A program made the position numbers and the translations under genes. A stretch of DNA of 16,866 nucleotides from Methanoregula sp. GTDB lineage: Archaea; Halobacteriota; Methanomicrobia; Methanomicrobiales; Methanospirillaceae. A model generated the notes under the pieces. That model was not told where the DNA came from. It saw only the letters and a program-made list of their open reading frames with translations, and ran no database searches. Shown piece by piece: positions 14,629 through 16,866 of the stretch (position 1 is its first letter; each line of letters opens with the position of its first letter). The stretch spans positions 1 through 16,866 of the forward strand of contig JALOBP010000068.1 of NCBI GenBank assembly GCA_023228295.1, given 5' to 3'.

Positions 14629-14913
14629 ATGGGAGTTTTCCGGTATGACAGTAAATATGCGGCCCCGACAAAGGAGCAGCGCGAGCGGTATATGCAAGGA
14701 GAACTCGAAGAGCATATTTTTGGCGATGACGGGGAGATTGTCCTGATCCTGTACGACGAGGCTGCGTATCTCAAGGATGACCATGAAGGCGTCCGTATCC
14801 TTTTCACCGGTATCCATGACAAGCAGAAAGTCCATGATGAACTCCGGCGGATGCTTGAAGAGCACGAGCAGAAGAAGCAGCGCCCGGATGAATTCTCGCA
14901 CGGGAACCGTTAA
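14629..14913 (+). CDS. small acidic hypothetical protein
   Basis: Protein of 94 residues, not recognised. It begins MGVFRYDSKYAAPTKEQRER, contains a hydrophobic strand EIVLILYDEAAYL (36-48), and ends in a charged helical tail (about 67-88) that may form a coiled coil. It has no cysteine, signal peptide or membrane helix. AAGGA lies six bases before the ATG, and a TTTTAA element (14584-14589) is a plausible promoter. It is divergent from copA and 62 bases upstream of the AN1 zinc-finger gene, which could share its transcript. A longer antisense frame (14536-14952) covers the gene but is Leu-rich and looks like a shadow. Confidence 0.75.
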   Translation: MGVFRYDSKYAAPTKEQRERYMQGELEEHIFGDDGEIVLILYDEAAYLKDDHEGVRILFTGIHDKQKVHDELRRMLEEHEQKKQRPDEFSHGNR

Positions 14914-14958
14914 AGAACCTGCCCGTGCAACAGCCGGGGATTCATTTTTCACCCTGAA

Positions 14959-14975
14959 GGGAGAACGTATCTCCC
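14959..14975 (+). promoter_or_regulatory. hairpin covering the ribosome site of the AN1 gene
   Basis: GGGAGA (14959-14964) pairs with TCTCCC (14970-14975) around ACGTA, and the stem ends on the base before the ATG at 14976. The only Shine-Dalgarno candidate (AGGGAG) is the left arm, so the folded RNA would hide it. Confidence 0.45.
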
Positions 14976-15203
14976 ATGGGAATCATCAGCAGGATCCGTA
15001 AGCTCTTCTCCGCCCTCTTCGGCAGGAAAGAATATCCCCTGTACGAGACCTGCGCCTTCTGCGGGGAACGGGCATATCTCCCCTTTCACTGCGAGTTCTG
15101 CAACCAGTATTACTGCGACATGCACCGGCTCCCGTTCGATCACAACTGCAAAAACATTGACGAATGGAAGAGACGACCGGCCTCACCGCCTCCAAAATCC
15201 TGA
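14976..15203 (+). CDS. AN1-type zinc-finger protein
   Basis: Protein of 75 residues. After a short basic N-terminus (ISRIRKLFSALFGRK) it holds a complete AN1 zinc finger: C26-x2-C29-x9-C39-x2-C42-x4-C47-x2-H50-x5-H56-x-C58, matching the family pattern exactly, so it should bind two zinc ions. A P/S-rich tail ends the protein. In eukaryotes AN1 fingers occur in stress and ubiquitin-related proteins; archaeal members are small and their role is not established. The start is fixed by the ATG at 14976, though the ribosome site is inside a hairpin. The gene follows the small acidic protein by 62 bases. The N-terminal Leu/Phe/Ile stretch could be an amphipathic helix for membrane contact (inference). 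Confidence 0.93.
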   Translation: MGIISRIRKLFSALFGRKEYPLYETCAFCGERAYLPFHCEFCNQYYCDMHRLPFDHNCKNIDEWKRRPASPPPKS

Positions 15204-15208
15204 ACGCG

Positions 15209-15234
15209 GAAAAAGCAGTTTTTCACAAAAAAAG
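15209..15234. terminator. convergent terminators between AN1 and CheC genes
   Basis: For the plus strand, GAAAAA (15209-15214) pairs with TTTTTC (15219-15224) directly after the AN1 stop, giving a T5 run. For the minus strand, the A7 run at 15227-15233 is a T7 run 24 bases after the CheC stop. Confidence 0.55.
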
Positions 15235-15257
15235 CAATTTGGCATTTCCCGTTATTT

Positions 15258-15866
15258 TCAGGCCTTTGTCATATCTTCCAGCCGTTTTGCAATCCGCTGG
15301 AGAGCCATAACTTCGAGGAAGATGAGGATGTTTCCCGCGATGTTGTGCTCATCGGACGTGAGCTTGACCCGGAAGAGGATCACGTCGTCCACCTCAACCG
15401 TCATCTGTGCGATGAGCGAGGTTATGGCCGCATGGGCCATGTCCACGATAAGGACCGGAGGTGAGGGCATGAGGTTGAAACCGAGAAGATCGGACGATGC
15501 GCTCAAAAATGATGAGACCATGATGTTGCCGACTTCTAATATCGCGCTCTGGTCCATCTCCGTGAATGTCAGGGGGGCTTCGCCTTCTCCCTGCATGATA
15601 TGAGCGGTCCTGACCGCTGAGTCGCGGGGGAAGTGGAGGATTAAAAACCCCCCGTGGGGGATATCTCCCTGGAGCTCAAAGACCACCATCGTGGTCAGTT
15701 CGTCCGAAACGAATTCGCTGACATCGGCAATGTCAACAATATTGATCTCCGGCACGCTCATACCAATCTGGCTGTTGAGCATCTGCGAAAGCACCGTTGC
15801 TGAATGTGCTGCCCCGATATTGGCAAGCTCCTGGAGAGCGTCTTTCTGAACTGCGGTAAATTCCAT
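15258..15866 (-). CDS. cheC: CheC-type CheY-P phosphatase
   Basis: Protein of 202 residues, typical CheC length. Both phosphatase signatures [DS]-x3-E-x2-N are present: DALQELAN (D9, E13, N16) near the start of helix 1 and SAILEVGN (S107, E111, N114) in the second half, so both active sites look intact. The protein dephosphorylates CheY-P and so adjusts chemotactic signalling; in archaea it often acts with CheD. No CheA, CheY, CheD, receptor or archaellum gene lies in this window, so the gene is away from any chemotaxis cluster, and an alternative partner such as another response regulator is possible. AGGTGG lies three bases before the ATG. The leader is about 110 bases and contains overlapping hairpins. 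Confidence 0.93.
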   Translation of the reverse strand: MEFTAVQKDALQELANIGAAHSATVLSQMLNSQIGMSVPEINIVDIADVSEFVSDELTTMVVFELQGDIPHGGFLILHFPRDSAVRTAHIMQGEGEAPLTFTEMDQSAILEVGNIMVSSFLSASSDLLGFNLMPSPPVLIVDMAHAAITSLIAQMTVEVDDVILFRVKLTSDEHNIAGNILIFLEVMALQRIAKRLEDMTKA

Positions 15867-15877
15867 AAACCACCTGC

Positions 15878-15911
15878 CCGGATACAGGACATGAACTCCG
15901 GTATCCGGAGC
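15878..15911 (-). promoter_or_regulatory. overlapping hairpins in the cheC leader
   Basis: CCGGATAC (15878-15885) pairs perfectly with GTATCCGG (15901-15908). The second arm also belongs to a compact dyad CTCCGG-TAT-CCGGAG (15897-15911). The two structures exclude each other. They lie 12-45 bases upstream of the cheC ATG. Confidence 0.45.
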
Positions 15912-15996
15912 GGTCCCATCCCCTCACGTGTCCACCCTTACCTGTTGCCCTTGTATGAATTACGCGTGGTATGAGGGGATGTAGCGCCGGATCACT

Positions 15997-16010
15997 TATA
16001 CTTTAGTATA
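15997..16010 (-). promoter_or_regulatory. palindromic TATA element of cheC
   Basis: TATACTTTAGTATA is a 14-base palindrome with a TATA-like half on each side. It lies about 130 bases upstream of the cheC ATG and is the best promoter candidate in the gap between cheC and the PfpI-type gene. Confidence 0.45.
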
Positions 16011-16039
16011 TTCGTGCATCATATGAACGTAGTAAAATT

Positions 16040-16046
16040 AAAAAAA
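16040..16046 (-). terminator. T7 terminator after the PfpI-type gene
   Basis: A run of seven T on the minus strand starts 20 bases after the stop codon of the DJ-1/PfpI gene. Confidence 0.55.
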
Positions 16047-16065
16047 CAGTTGATGCATGAAGGGT

Positions 16066-16587
16066 TTACCACTCGACTGCGGTCAGCATCTTGATGAATG
16101 TGTCGGCAAATGCTTTTGATGCAGCCGGACCGTTTGCAGTAACGATCCGTGTATCCGAAACCACCGGCTGGTCCACAAGTACAGCACCGCCAGTTTTCAT
16201 CTCGCGGAACGAGATCTGGCTCTGGGAATACGTGGCCTTCTTCCCTTTGAGGATACCGGCCCGGGCGAGTACGACCGGCGCAAGGCAGATTGCACCGACC
16301 GGCTGCATTTTTTCGTGGAAGAACCGGACCATGGGCAGGAGGAGTTCGTCGTCCCAGAGATGGACCTGCGCTCCCGCGCCACCGATGATCATAAGTCCGT
16401 CGTAGGCTTTGGGTTCGACCTCATCGAGCGATATGGCGGTTGCCTTTGCCCCCATCATGCCAGTGCAGGTGCCGCGGCGGGTTGATGCGATATCGTATCC
16501 AATCCCTGCATTCTTGAAGGCCGCGAGGGGTTCTGCCAGTTCCTCGTCCCTGAATTTTTCGGGTGCGATGACAATAAGGACTTTCAT
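16066..16587 (-). CDS. DJ-1/PfpI family protein
   Basis: Protein of 173 residues with the class I glutamine-amidotransferase-like fold of the DJ-1/PfpI/YajL family. The signs are KVLIVIAPEKFRDEEL at the N-terminus with E16 (the family's conserved glutamate), IIGGAGA (67-73), and the nucleophile elbow GAICLAPVVLARAGIL with C101. The residue after the cysteine is Leu, not the His of PfpI-type proteases, so protease activity is unlikely; a deglycase-like, glyoxalase or redox-sensing role is more plausible. There is no signal peptide. The ATG has no ribosome site, but TTAAAT (16617-16612) lies about 28 bases upstream, which suits a leaderless mRNA. The gene is single, downstream of the exoribonuclease gene with a terminator between them. 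Confidence 0.92.
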   Translation of the reverse strand: MKVLIVIAPEKFRDEELAEPLAAFKNAGIGYDIASTRRGTCTGMMGAKATAISLDEVEPKAYDGLMIIGGAGAQVHLWDDELLLPMVRFFHEKMQPVGAICLAPVVLARAGILKGKKATYSQSQISFREMKTGGAVLVDQPVVSDTRIVTANGPAASKAFADTFIKMLTAVEW

Positions 16588-16611
16588 ATCAATCGAAGAG
16601 GTTTTGTTTTG

Positions 16612-16617
16612 ATTTAA
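16612..16617 (-). promoter_or_regulatory. TATA element of the PfpI-type gene
   Basis: Minus-strand TTAAAT in the context ATCTTAAATCAAAAC is centred about 28 bases before the ATG, predicting a transcript that begins at the start codon. Confidence 0.45.
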
Positions 16618-16661
16618 GATTATTGTTCCATGATGGGAAAAGCGATATCAGTTCGGACTCT

Positions 16662-16681
16662 GGATAAAAAAAGAAGTATCC
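16662..16681 (-). terminator. terminator after the exoribonuclease gene
   Basis: GGATA (16662-16666) and TATCC (16677-16681) flank a T7 run on the minus strand (16672-16666), directly after the TAA at 16686-16684. Confidence 0.55.
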
Positions 16682-16683
16682 GG

Positions 16684-16866
16684 TTATCTTCCTGTACCGA
16701 TATACTCGAAGTCGATGAACCCCTTGAAAGGATCGGTAGAGATGAGCCGGACCCGGACTTTCATGCCGACTTTGAGCCCGCGTTCCTTCTGTACAACCCG
16801 GCCCTCCGCTGGCGGGGCAAGGAGCCGGACATAGGTCCCTTTCTCGGATGCTCCCGTGACCCGGGC
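16684..16866 (-). CDS. C-terminus of an RNB-type exoribonuclease (partial)
   Basis: The last 60 residues of a longer protein whose start lies beyond the right edge. The tail reads ASEKGTYVRLLAPPAEGRVV, then GLKVGMKVRVRLISTD and KGFIDFEY, the pattern of the S1-like C-terminal domain that closes RNase II/R-family (RNB) exoribonucleases. In that family this domain holds RNA while the RNB domain degrades it 3' to 5'. The catalytic part is outside the window, so activity cannot be judged. The frame reaches base 16866 open, with no start or stop in between. A terminator follows the stop. The family call rests on this short tail only. Confidence 0.75.
   Translation of the reverse strand, partial: ARVTGASEKGTYVRLLAPPAEGRVVQKERGLKVGMKVRVRLISTDPFKGFIDFEYIGTGR

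Noticed and set aside
14536..14952. 138-codon minus-strand frame opposite the 94-residue gene
   Set aside because: It is Leu-rich and unlike any family, and the plus-strand frame has a ribosome site, a promoter element and protein-like composition.
1..16866. CRISPR array, insertion sequence, tRNA or rRNA
   Set aside because: I found no regularly spaced repeats, transposase motifs, terminal inverted repeats or RNA-gene signatures on reading both strands by eye.

Overview
The window looks like chromosomal DNA of a methanogenic euryarchaeon, most likely of the order Methanomicrobiales (Methanoregula-like; this placement is inference from gene content). The support is archaeal: TATA-box promoters, GGAGGTGA-type ribosome sites next to apparently leaderless genes, T-run terminators, an AN1 zinc-finger protein, a CheC protein, a stand-alone FMN-type glutamate synthase domain protein and a ferredoxin-containing DUF362 protein. 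I see no insertion sequence, CRISPR array, rRNA or tRNA, and almost every gene is on the minus strand.

Layout. 1-285: no convincing gene, one strong hairpin. 286-1518 (-): unknown protein with a degenerate PD-(D/E)xK-nuclease-like core. 1627-1986 (+): small unknown protein, with convergent terminators behind it. 2113-3702 (-): glutamate synthase-type FMN protein. 3947-5053 (-): DUF362 protein with two 4Fe-4S motifs. 5239-5727 (-): ferritin with a perfect dyad between its TATA box and ribosome site. 5836-7345 (-): two-gene unit of an unknown 338-residue protein and a TPR protein, preceded by a possible coupled leader ORF. 7595-10909 (-): 1104-residue HEAT-repeat scaffold protein. 11130-11750 (-): UPF0316/DUF2179 membrane protein. 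11882-14469 (-): copper P-type ATPase followed by a 46-residue YHS-domain protein. 14629-15203 (+): small acidic protein and AN1 zinc-finger protein. 15258-15866 (-): CheC. 16066-16587 (-): DJ-1/PfpI family protein. 16684-16866 (-): the end of an RNB-type exoribonuclease that continues past the window.

How the genes work together. The clearest unit is copA plus the YHS gene (17 bases apart), a copper export and binding pair behind a palindrome-rich leader. Ferritin, DUF362 and the glutamate synthase-like protein are neighbouring iron or iron-sulfur genes, each with its own promoter, so linkage rather than an operon is what the sequence shows. The rest is a row of housekeeping and unknown single genes. 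I do not see a defence island or another large undescribed system. The most interesting leads are the ferritin operator-like dyad, the repeated W-x-P module in the HEAT protein, the unusual cysteine layout of the glutamate synthase-like protein, the YHS micro-gene and the nuclease-like unknown.
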